Shown here: positions 41,402-49,118 of the stretch, in pieces | Numbering within the stretch: position 1 is the first letter of the stretch | How the letters are laid out: each line of letters begins with the position of its first letter | Notes under the pieces: model-generated | What the model was told of the DNA's origin: nothing | The model's input: only the letters and a program-made list of their open reading frames with translations | Databases searched by the model: none | Source of the DNA: Dyadobacter sediminis | GTDB taxonomy: Bacteria > Bacteroidota > Bacteroidia > Cytophagales > Spirosomataceae | Assembly: GCF_005860765.1 (NCBI RefSeq) | Contig: NZ_VCEI01000011.1 | Location: forward strand, 372,001 to 436,000 | Reading direction: 5' to 3' | DNA: 64,000 bases | Translations under genes and position numbers: made by a program

Positions 41402-42299
41402 GGTATTTGTCAGAATAAAAGAAAAGTTATTCCGGCAGGGGCCTGTTTTTCACAACTACCTTCTTCCTTATAAATTGGGTATATATTTTTTAAACGTACT
41501 CATCAAACTCCAAACTTTTCGGAAGTTCCGGGCAGCGGAAATTGAAAATTTTCAGGCACTTTTAGAAATTCTGGATGTACCGCACAATTTGCACGATGAA
41601 CTAATCAATCACTATTTATTTACCAATACATGGCAACATTGGAAGAGCCTTCACTATGAACGACCTCTGATTTTTCAAAAGTATTGGAAGTTGGAAAACA
41701 AGGAAAAAGTAAAAAGACATTATCAGAACCAACAGGTTATTATTTTTTTATACAAGCATACGCCGCTTTCCAATCAGCATTTAAGCTTGATTCGTTTTGG
41801 CCTCAGGATGAAATTTGTAGGACTTGGCAATACACATTCCAAAAATTTTCTTGCATTGAACGGACAAGAAGATCTGCCTCGTGAAGTGATGGACAGCCCT
41901 CATAAATACCCGAAATTGGTACGGAATCAGCAACTAAGGAAAATCATTTCTGTTTTGAATAATACTGAGGGATATGCAATCAATTATTTTTTTGACGGGC
42001 AGGAGGGAAGCAGCTTCCGGTATGGCCGGATCGGTAATTTACATTACAGGCTTTCAACGGGTTTATTACGGTTTTTAAGACCTCATACGCAGCTGATAAT
42101 GGTAGAACCTTTATTTGCTTTGGACGGTAGCGTTGCAGTTCAATTCCATGAAATAAAGCGTCTTGGTAATTTTGATGAACAATTCGACGAAGTTCAGAAT
42201 TACTATGAACGTACTTTATTAGCCACTTTGCCTGCACTCAACGAATACATGATCAGCTGTCTGCTAAAAAATCATCATGCTGTTAAAAATTCAAACTAA
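41394..42299 (+). CDS. Acyltransferase-like protein of the lasso cluster
   Basis: 301 residues, no signal peptide. The central and C-terminal parts resemble the LpxL/HtrB acyltransferase superfamily: VIIFLYKHTPLSNQHLSLIRFGLRMKFVG in the place of the family's HxxxxD/E block, and YAINYFFDGQEG...RLSTGLLRFLRPHTQLIMVEPLF in the place of the D-Q/phosphate-binding block. The usual acidic residue after the His is Asn here, so activity is uncertain. It sits between B2 and C with overlaps of 8 and 23 nt, so it is an integral member of the operon. It may add an acyl group to the lasso peptide or a precursor lipid (inference). It could also be an unrelated unknown. Confidence 0.55.
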   Translation: MHRVFVRIKEKLFRQGPVFHNYLLPYKLGIYFLNVLIKLQTFRKFRAAEIENFQALLEILDVPHNLHDELINHYLFTNTWQHWKSLHYERPLIFQKYWKLENKEKVKRHYQNQQVIIFLYKHTPLSNQHLSLIRFGLRMKFVGLGNTHSKNFLALNGQEDLPREVMDSPHKYPKLVRNQQLRKIISVLNNTEGYAINYFFDGQEGSSFRYGRIGNLHYRLSTGLLRFLRPHTQLIMVEPLFALDGSVAVQFHEIKRLGNFDEQFDEVQNYYERTLLATLPALNEYMISCLLKNHHAVKNSN

Positions 42300-43917
42300 T
42301 CCAATTCCCTACATGGATATGGGCCAACAGGACGACTCTTGTTCTGTTTATCAAACCGAAGAAATTGAGGTGGTTTTTATCGGGAAAATTTTCAATGAAC
42401 TAGGCAAGTATCATAATGCGGCTCACTATTTTTTTGAAAACGTAATAAAGCAGCCTCAGCAAACAGTAGCTGAAATTGACGGTTACTTTGGTGTAATCAT
42501 GCTGGATAAAACCACAGCATCGGTTGAAGTATACAGAGATCCGATCGGTATCCAGCCGCTTTATTATGCTATTGAAAACAATAAATATCTGTTCAGTTCT
42601 ACGCTCAAAGCCATCAAACAAATTCTTCCGAATGCCTCGCACAGCGAAGAATTTTTCTTGAAATATCTGGAAGAAATGGTGCCTAATACGTATGAACTTA
42701 CCATGTATGAGGGGATTTTCCGTATTAATCCCAATAGTAAATACGTATTCAGTAATAAAAAAACAACACAGAAACGTCAGCTATTTGATTTTAAAAAAAT
42801 AGCCATTCAAAATCGTACAGACGAAGAGGCTATTGAATTGTTTCAGTGCGAACTGGAAAGAGCCGTTGGCAATTACAGCAAGAATCATCAAGATTTGTTT
42901 TTCCAATATACCGGCGGATTGGACAGCACGGGAATAGTGGCTGTAAGCCGGTTTTTGAGGGGAAGTACAGAAAGGTTCCATACGTACATTCACCAGTATT
43001 TTCCGGATCACCAGCGCTTTGATGAGATGCATATTGTCAAAAAGCTGCACCAAACCGAAGGCTTGCCACTACCGCATTATACACCCGAAACGCATTTTGA
43101 ATCTGTTGACGCCGAAGTAGCTTATGGCAGGAAAAACCATACGCTGATGATTATCAATCAGGTGCTTGATTCTATTTATACCGATATGAATCAAAAAATT
43201 GGGAGGGTGTTGTTCTCTGGCTTTGGAGGCGATGAATGTATTACATTCAATCAGAATCCGCGTTTTTTTACAAATCAGCTGAAAGATTTCCGGCTTAGCA
43301 AAATAATAAATAGTATCCGGGTGTATGGCATCAAACGCTATGTATCTCAACTCGTTAAAACAGATATGCGGATCTGTTTATTAAGAATATTTTTTCCTCA
43401 AAGAATCATGCAGCCGCACTTTGAATTTCGGAAAACAAGCAGGAGTACAGATACTTTCAGGCGTGTATATGACACACATGGATACATACGCTATTTGTTA
43501 GCTTTGCCTCGTGTTGCATATCGTATTGAGGAAGAAAAAGAAATGGCCGCCAACAATCAGGTTACATTGGCGTATCCTTTGTTAGACTTTCAATTACTCT
43601 GTTATTTTTTAAGTTTAAAAGAAAATCAGATTATTTTAAAACAAAGAGGGCGTCTTTTTTATAAAAACGCCCTCAGGAAATACATAAAGTCGGAATGGTA
43701 TTTTGATTACCGAAAAGCGGAATCAGTTACAGTTGGCGAATCCCTGTTCAAGAATGAAAATGAACTGGATGCGCAACTCATGAGCCAATACAATAAATTG
43801 CCGGCATTTGTGAAACAGTACGGTTTTAAAAATAAATTACTCAAACAGCAGAAACCGGTAAAGGAAATACTATTGAGTAGGCTATCAAAACTAACTGCAT
43901 GGCTGAAAACTCAGTAA
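42277..43917 (+). CDS. Lasso peptide cyclase C (asparagine synthetase-like)
   Basis: 546 residues. The N-terminal half is a glutaminase-like fold (EIDGYFGVIMLDKTTASVEVYRDPIGIQPLYYAIENNKYLFSSTLKAI) that lacks the N-terminal catalytic Cys of true AsnB (starts MLLKIQ), as in lasso cyclases that use an amine rather than glutamine-derived ammonia. The synthetase half has the PP-loop FQYTGGLDSTGIVAVSRF and LFSGFGGDECI. It activates the acidic side chain of the core with ATP and joins it to the new N-terminus. It ends 2 nt from the stop of the convergent precursor gene. Confidence 0.9.
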   Translation: MLLKIQTNPIPYMDMGQQDDSCSVYQTEEIEVVFIGKIFNELGKYHNAAHYFFENVIKQPQQTVAEIDGYFGVIMLDKTTASVEVYRDPIGIQPLYYAIENNKYLFSSTLKAIKQILPNASHSEEFFLKYLEEMVPNTYELTMYEGIFRINPNSKYVFSNKKTTQKRQLFDFKKIAIQNRTDEEAIELFQCELERAVGNYSKNHQDLFFQYTGGLDSTGIVAVSRFLRGSTERFHTYIHQYFPDHQRFDEMHIVKKLHQTEGLPLPHYTPETHFESVDAEVAYGRKNHTLMIINQVLDSIYTDMNQKIGRVLFSGFGGDECITFNQNPRFFTNQLKDFRLSKIINSIRVYGIKRYVSQLVKTDMRICLLRIFFPQRIMQPHFEFRKTSRSTDTFRRVYDTHGYIRYLLALPRVAYRIEEEKEMAANNQVTLAYPLLDFQLLCYFLSLKENQIILKQRGRLFYKNALRKYIKSEWYFDYRKAESVTVGESLFKNENELDAQLMSQYNKLPAFVKQYGFKNKLLKQQKPVKEILLSRLSKLTAWLKTQ

Positions 43918-43919
43918 TC

Positions 43920-44042
43920 CTATGAGCCTGTTTTCGAGTTCCCGTTTTCGGACTCGCCTAACTGAGCCTCTTGTTTGCCGAAAATATCATTTTTAGTATA
44001 CACTTTCACGGTAGGTTTCACCCATTTTTTTTGTTTTTGCAC
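43920..44042 (-). CDS. Lasso peptide precursor (predicted)
   Basis: 40 codons from a GTG; no other start precedes the in-frame TAA at 44055-44057. The leader holds KKWVKPTVKVYT, the W/Y-x-x-P-x-(L/V)-x-x-Y pattern that binds B1 proteins. The predicted core starts at Gly22, 15 residues after the Trp, the same spacing I recall for paeninodin: GKQEAQLGESENGNSKTGS. Gly1 and Glu9 would form a nine-residue macrolactam ring, leaving a ten-residue tail ending in Ser, the residue type phosphorylated by lasso kinases. The -2 position is Ile where Thr is usual, which is odd. The gene is 24 nt downstream of the ATP-grasp gene on the same strand and convergent with cyclase C. Too short for routine gene calls. 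Confidence 0.8.
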   Translation of the reverse strand: MQKQKKWVKPTVKVYTKNDIFGKQEAQLGESENGNSKTGS

Positions 44043-44066
44043 GGTTTCTAGTGGTTAGTTTAATGG

Positions 44067-45101
44067 TTAATTCAAATTTAATAGTTTTTCAATAAAGAGC
44101 GTACTTTCAAACGGACTTTTCTGATGAATTTCAAGCCAAGGACTTTTATTAGCTTCCAAAAGACTGTAACCACTTTCGGTAAGGGCCACATCCCATCCGA
44201 TAATATCCGTTTTGCCCAGCAGGTTGTGACCTTTTTTAATCATGGTAAGTATCACATCCCAATCCGGCATTTCAAAACCATCCAGTTTAGGCGGTATGTG
44301 CTGGAATATAATTTCACCAATAATCGTTCCATCGCTGGCGTTGATCGCGTAGTAATCTTTATTTCCTAATCCGGAATCAAGAAATTGTTTTCCTTTGTTT
44401 AGGATCAGCACGGGATTAAGGACTTTTATCTGGCCTTTTATTTTGGTGCTGATTATTCTTACGACCGGAACGTTTGTTTGTCCTTTTTCAGCGAAGTAAT
44501 GAAACAGCCCAGCCTTTTCCTGAATGACATATTCTCCTGTTTTCAAATAAAAATTTATGAAATCCAGCAGATACTCAGCCTTGATCAGTCTGTTTTGATT
44601 TACTATTTCAAAAGTATTTTCACTTGTTGTCCTAATCTCCAGTATTCCTTTGGATTGTGAGCCTGATACGGGTTTAATAAAAAAATCCTTCGCATAGTTC
44701 CAGGGAAATCCTTGAACAAAACTCTGAACTGTACCATTTTTTATTTTCCCAAGTAAGCGAGGAGCAGGGAGTTGATTTTGAACGCAGAAATAATAAAACT
44801 GTTCTTTATTAGCGATGATTTCCTTTTCTGATTTTGATCCTTTATGGTAAACATGAAAGAGATAATCCTGCAAAATAAATTTGTTTGAAGAAATATGGAG
44901 AACATTTATTTCATGATTGAATATTGGGTTTCTGTTAGCGTGATTTCCTCGTTTAAATTGGCAAAAAAGGTCAGAAATGTAAAATAAGATTCTATATTTT
45001 GTTTCGCTGTTCTGAATCGAAATGCGGTAATAACTCATTAAATGAGGGTCAAGGCCAACAGGAAAATAGGGGAAAAGTCGAGCTAATGTTTGGATTTTCA
45101 T
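44067..45101 (-). CDS. ATP-grasp protein co-encoded with the lasso precursor
   Basis: About 344 residues from the ATG at 45101 (a longer frame to 45125 adds MQGPEYFF). It is an ATP-grasp enzyme of the sugar-transfer-associated type: FFIKPVSGSQSKGI binds ATP, YVIQEKAG gives the adenine-side Glu, and GWDVALTESGYSLLEANKSPWLE gives the Mg-binding Glu and Asn. The family forms amide or ester bonds through acyl-phosphate intermediates. The gene lies 24 nt upstream of the precursor gene on the same strand, so both are probably one transcript. It may ligate an amino acid or other amine to the peptide tail (inference), or act on the same acceptor as the acyltransferase-like protein. Confidence 0.8.
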   Translation of the reverse strand: MKIQTLARLFPYFPVGLDPHLMSYYRISIQNSETKYRILFYISDLFCQFKRGNHANRNPIFNHEINVLHISSNKFILQDYLFHVYHKGSKSEKEIIANKEQFYYFCVQNQLPAPRLLGKIKNGTVQSFVQGFPWNYAKDFFIKPVSGSQSKGILEIRTTSENTFEIVNQNRLIKAEYLLDFINFYLKTGEYVIQEKAGLFHYFAEKGQTNVPVVRIISTKIKGQIKVLNPVLILNKGKQFLDSGLGNKDYYAINASDGTIIGEIIFQHIPPKLDGFEMPDWDVILTMIKKGHNLLGKTDIIGWDVALTESGYSLLEANKSPWLEIHQKSPFESTLFIEKLLNLN

Positions 45102-45403
45102 GAAGAAATATTCAGGACCTTGCAATCAGTACTTAGTACGCTAATGTAATAAATAAGCATGCAATTAAAAAAAGCTTTGCAGGATGTGACATGAAATGCT
45201 CTCCTGAATAAAAACCATTGATTTAGTTCATATACTTGACAGAAAACCGATGAACAGATTGAAATAAAGCCGTCACAGTATTTACATTTGAAGCGACTCA
45301 AAATCTTTAATCATTAATTTCGGACTGATTTATTTCGTGATAAATTAATTACTTGATTTTACATTAGCTTGTATTGAGTTCAACTGTTCGCATTGTTATC
45401 AAT
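45102..45403. other. Upstream region of the ATP-grasp/precursor operon
   Basis: AT-rich DNA expected to hold the promoter of the minus-strand ATP-grasp/precursor unit. No clear -33/-7 match was picked out. A 67-codon minus-strand frame ending at 45098 has no features beyond scattered Cys. Confidence 0.35.
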
Positions 45404-45443
45404 TAGCAAAGCCGTCCATAATCTAATATGAACGGCTTCGCTA
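45404..45443 (-). terminator. Hairpin downstream of the propeller/malectin gene
   Basis: Inverted repeat TAGCAAAGCCGT / ACGGCTTCGCTA (45404-45415 with 45432-45443), 11 of 12 pairs plus one G-U on the minus strand, 28 nt past the gene's stop. A T-run is lacking, so termination strength is unsure. Confidence 0.5.
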
Positions 45444-45471
45444 TTGATTGTCTACAATGTTTCCAGTCTGA

Positions 45472-48400
45472 TTATTGCGTTACCAGCAATTTAATGACCT
45501 CCGTTGCAGCTTCGGACTTGATTTTCAGCATATAAATTCCGGAGCTTAGCGCCAGTCCTGAAATATCCACGTCTGTTTTCTGGCCGGCAATTGCTTTTTG
45601 GGCTGTAACAACTTGATAGCTCTGACCAGCATTGTTCAACAGATCCAAGGAAATGTCTTCACTGTGCTTGCCGGATATTTGAACAGTAAATTGCTTTCTG
45701 ACCGGGTTGGGGTAAACCGATGACGGCTCAGGTTCTGCTTCCAGGCTCAGGCTGATTTCTTCCTGATTGGTTCTTGCAGCAGCATTGGTTTCCGGTGCAG
45801 GAATGATAACCAGCTGAGGTGGATTGGAGGCGTTTTCCCTGCTGTTGAATGTTAATCTGGTATTGCGTTTATTAGGATCTCTCAGCATAAAACTGACCAA
45901 TGGATCGCCTGCCTGTTGCTGCGCTTTGACGTAGCTGGTGACATCAATTTCATAGTATTTGTATGCATTGTTCACAGCAACCGAACCCAGTGATGGCGTG
46001 GAAGCCAATGGCGGATCCGCACTTTGGAGCGTTCCCAGTTCATATTCTTTCCAATTGTCATCGTCTACACCGTAAGCATGCAGATAGATGTCCTTGTTAT
46101 TTTCATGATTATGACCATACAAGCGCAGTTTGGCTGAACCCACTTTAGTAACCGTACCAATTGGAAATTGAAGATAAGAGTAACGGAGCTTATAACCATT
46201 TTCCGAAATAGTCTTTACTTCCAGGTTGGGTGCTGAACCATAATTTACGCCGTATTCATAAATGTAAGAATCTGCCAATGGCTTCAGCATGACATTTTTC
46301 GTCAGTACTTCAATGGCCGATATTCTTGGCAGATCCGCCGAGCCGGTCAGAAAGTCGATGTTGAGCATGCCGTCTGTGACATCGACGGTGAAGGTTTCCG
46401 CGGTAGCCCGCATGGCTCCGCCGGCTTTGGCAAAGATATCATAGTTGGTCAGCTTGCGGCTGCCTTCCATGTTGACGTGAAACTGTCTGCTGCCTTTGCC
46501 GCCTTTTTTGCCCGGAGCCCCGAAGTAGGTTTCAGCGAAGTGCAGGTACACATCAAAGGTACCGTTGGCAACCGGAATATTATAGCTGAACGAAGGCGAG
46601 CAACGTGCCGACTGATAGAGTATGTCATTGCTTGTATTCAGGATATCGCCGCTTGCAATGGAGCTGACACGGTCAATGCCGGCATAATACTGATCGGCAA
46701 CGAACCGCTTTTTGGTAGCGGTAGTGAATTCAGGACCGCCCGCATTGATCCGCACAATGGTATTGCTGGCCTCTTCGCTGATGACCAGCAGTTTTACCTG
46801 CACAACGGCTCTGGTATAACCCGGTGCAAACAAGGTTACAGCAGCCGTGTAAGTTCCGGCAGCAAGGCCGGTTGCATCCGTACTGAAAGTCAAAGGTCCG
46901 GTAGCTGCCTGCGGGATTTTCAGCCATGGCGCATTATCCGATTTGATGATGGTCAGATCCGGCGTGCCCGCACTGGCGGTCAAAGTAACCGTTTGCGGAG
47001 CTGTCACACTGCCGGGTTTGTAAGTAAATGAAAGGTTTGAACTGGATATCGTCAGCTTTTTGGCCGGAACTGTCGGTGCATATTTGATTACCCAGCCGTC
47101 TGATGAGCCTCTGGAATTCTCTGTTTTGATCGGGCCTGCATTGTCACTGCTTGCGCCAAGTAACATAAAGCCACCATCCGGTGTAGAAGCGAATTCGGAA
47201 ATAGGAACGCCCAATGATCTGTCCGAAATCCTGGAACCGTTTGCTGCCAGCTTTATCGTCCATGCGCCCAGTACATTTCCTGTCTTGTACTTACTTGCAT
47301 AGCCGTTTGCATTGCCACCTAGCGTAAAGCTTCCATCTGCATTTTCGCGCATGAAGGTTAACAAGGTATAGGAGGAAAAATAGTTGTTCTCATTCACGTA
47401 CTTGCTGGCACCTATGGTTTTGTCCCACTACTTGGTGCCATCGGATTTTATTTTTATGACCCATGTATCCGTACCCCCGATTAGTGGCTCGGACATATCT
47501 CCGCTCACTTCCGAATAGCTTGTATGTCCTAATAAAAGATAACCTTTATCGGAAGTCGCACTAATAAAACGGAATGTGTCAGTACCATTGCTGCCAAATG
47601 TTTTATCCCATTGTTTGGCACCGTTTGCATCTATTTTCAAGATCCAGTAGTCTGAATTGCCACCTCTGGAAGGTTCACTTTTATCACCACCTATTCCGGA
47701 CTGTGTAGATCCTCCGACAATATAGCCACCGTCCGGTGTCAAGAGCAAGTCAGACATATTCGCATGGATGCCAGACCCGTGATTTCTTTCCCAGACTTTG
47801 GAGCCGTCTGCTGCAAGTTTGAGCACATTTAATGCACCATTTGCACTACCCCCGATGATGTAGCCGCCATCCTGCGCCACTTTCATGGTCACAAAAAAAT
47901 CTTCTTTAAGGCCACCGTAAGTTTTGTCCCATTCTTTGGTACCGTTTGCTGAAATCTTGATAATCCAGTAATCATAAGGTGTTCCTCCATCCTGATAGGG
48001 CTCACTGAGATTGTCTTCACTTTTATCACCGCTTTTATCGGAGACAGCATTACCGCCCAGAATGTAGCCGCCGTCCGGAGTTTGTTGTACGGCGTTAAGT
48101 TCGTCGTACTCACTGCCGCCGAAAACCTTGTCCCATTCGACGGCACCCGTTGCCGAAACTTTGACAACCCAGTAATCCCCCTTGCCTTTTCCCGGCGGAG
48201 TTTGATCGCCATTAATGCCGAGACCTGACATGCCGCCCAGAATGTAGCCGCCGTCCTTCGTAGGCTGCGCAAGATACAAACCATCGCCGCCCCGGCCGCC
48301 AATGGTTCTGTCCCATTGAATGTCGGATTGGGCTGAAAGGCTTTGCACTGAAAGAAAAAAGAAGGCAAGGATGGTTAATGGCACGGACACAGCCGCTTTA

Positions 48401-48504
48401 AGCCGGCCCGTAAACCGATGATCATGACCGGATCGGGACCATGAAAAGGTCGCACGGGCAAAGTCTGCCCAGGAACAAAAGTAAATGGATAAAAATGAAT
48501 ACAT
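45472..48504 (-). pseudogene. T9SS-secreted propeller-malectin-CBM protein, interrupted by one in-frame TAG
   Basis: The frame is continuous from 48504 to 45472 (about 1010 codons) except for TAG at 47428-47430. The upstream part encodes a signal peptide (VPLTILAFFFLSVQSLSAQ) and repeats of the form (K/E)WDKTxGG...TxDGGYILGG...DYWIIKI. Counting across the stop gives seven units, as for a seven-bladed propeller. Downstream are a BACON-like domain, a malectin domain (RINAGGPEFTTATKKRFVAD...), a CBM96/DNRLRE-type domain (YGSAPNLEVKT..., LRLYGHN, YYEIDVTSYVK) and a type A T9SS sorting tail (VYPNPVRKQF...SGIYMLKI). The stop replaces the residue before WDKT, which is Gln (CAG) or Glu elsewhere, so one C-to-T change explains it. 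Without read-through the product lacks its secretion tail. Confidence 0.85.
47428..47430 (-). other. In-frame TAG within a propeller repeat
   Basis: Context on the minus strand is AAG TAG TGG GAC AAA ACC (K-stop-W-D-K-T). Sister repeats read K-Q-W-D-K-T with CAG. The frame stays open on both sides for hundreds of codons, and the next in-frame GTG is at 47397. Confidence 0.85.
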
Positions 48505-49118
48505 TGAGGTTCGTTGGATAACAAAGTTGAATAAATGAAATTACCTGTTTGTAACCTGTAATATATAAATATTTAAGCCGGTTCTTATTCAGGAATTTAT
48601 TTACCGGAGAAAATACTATACGTTAAATTTCAGGCACAAGGAATAGTTGTGAGATAAGCATCCAACTTCTTTGTATTTTCCGGAATTTTGTCAGGATGAA
48701 GTATGAATCCTGCTTTTGGTAAGATTTTGCAACGATTTACATTATTCCATAAAATACTGCCGGGGAATCATTGAAAGATGCTTTTAGTCCTTTAAATTTA
48801 ACTTTCCCAGAAATTAGAATACAGGTCAGCTCTACCGGAATTTTTCCATGTTTGTATTTGCTGCCAACTACTTTAAAAGCCATCCGACTGATTAGACGAG
48901 CCAACCTTTCAGAATGGCATGAAAGCTGGAAAGCTTTGAAATACAATATGGTTAACTGGAAAAAGTGCCACTAAATAAGATTAATATTCATTTCGATCAG
49001 GGAACCGTAACAGGAACTCTGCCAGATGCCGGAAATCATTAATTTAGAAGAAAGTCTTTGAATACGGCACTTGCCGTCAGAAGGAAATTGGATCGTCTAT
49101 TAAACTAAACGGGCAAGC
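48505..49118. other. Intergenic region between divergent genes
   Basis: About 610 bases upstream of the propeller gene and of the TPR-CHAT gene. Only short antisense-like frames were seen. No hairpin or repeat was identified. Confidence 0.4.

Noticed and set aside
38528..43917. Exopolysaccharide or exosortase-type asparagine synthetase cluster
   Set aside because: B1 and B2 plus a matching precursor with ring acceptor and leader motif favour lasso biosynthesis; no glycosyltransferase or polymerase genes are present.
43920..44042. Alternative lasso core starting at Gly29 or Ala26
   Set aside because: From Gly29 no acidic residue falls at positions 7-9. From Ala26, Glu would be at position 7, but the leader would be longer than the Trp-to-core spacing recalled for related precursors. 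Gly22/Glu9 fits best.
45098..45301. 67-codon Cys-containing minus-strand frame upstream of the ATP-grasp gene
   Set aside because: No leader motif or conserved pattern; ends inside the ATP-grasp start region and looks like chance.
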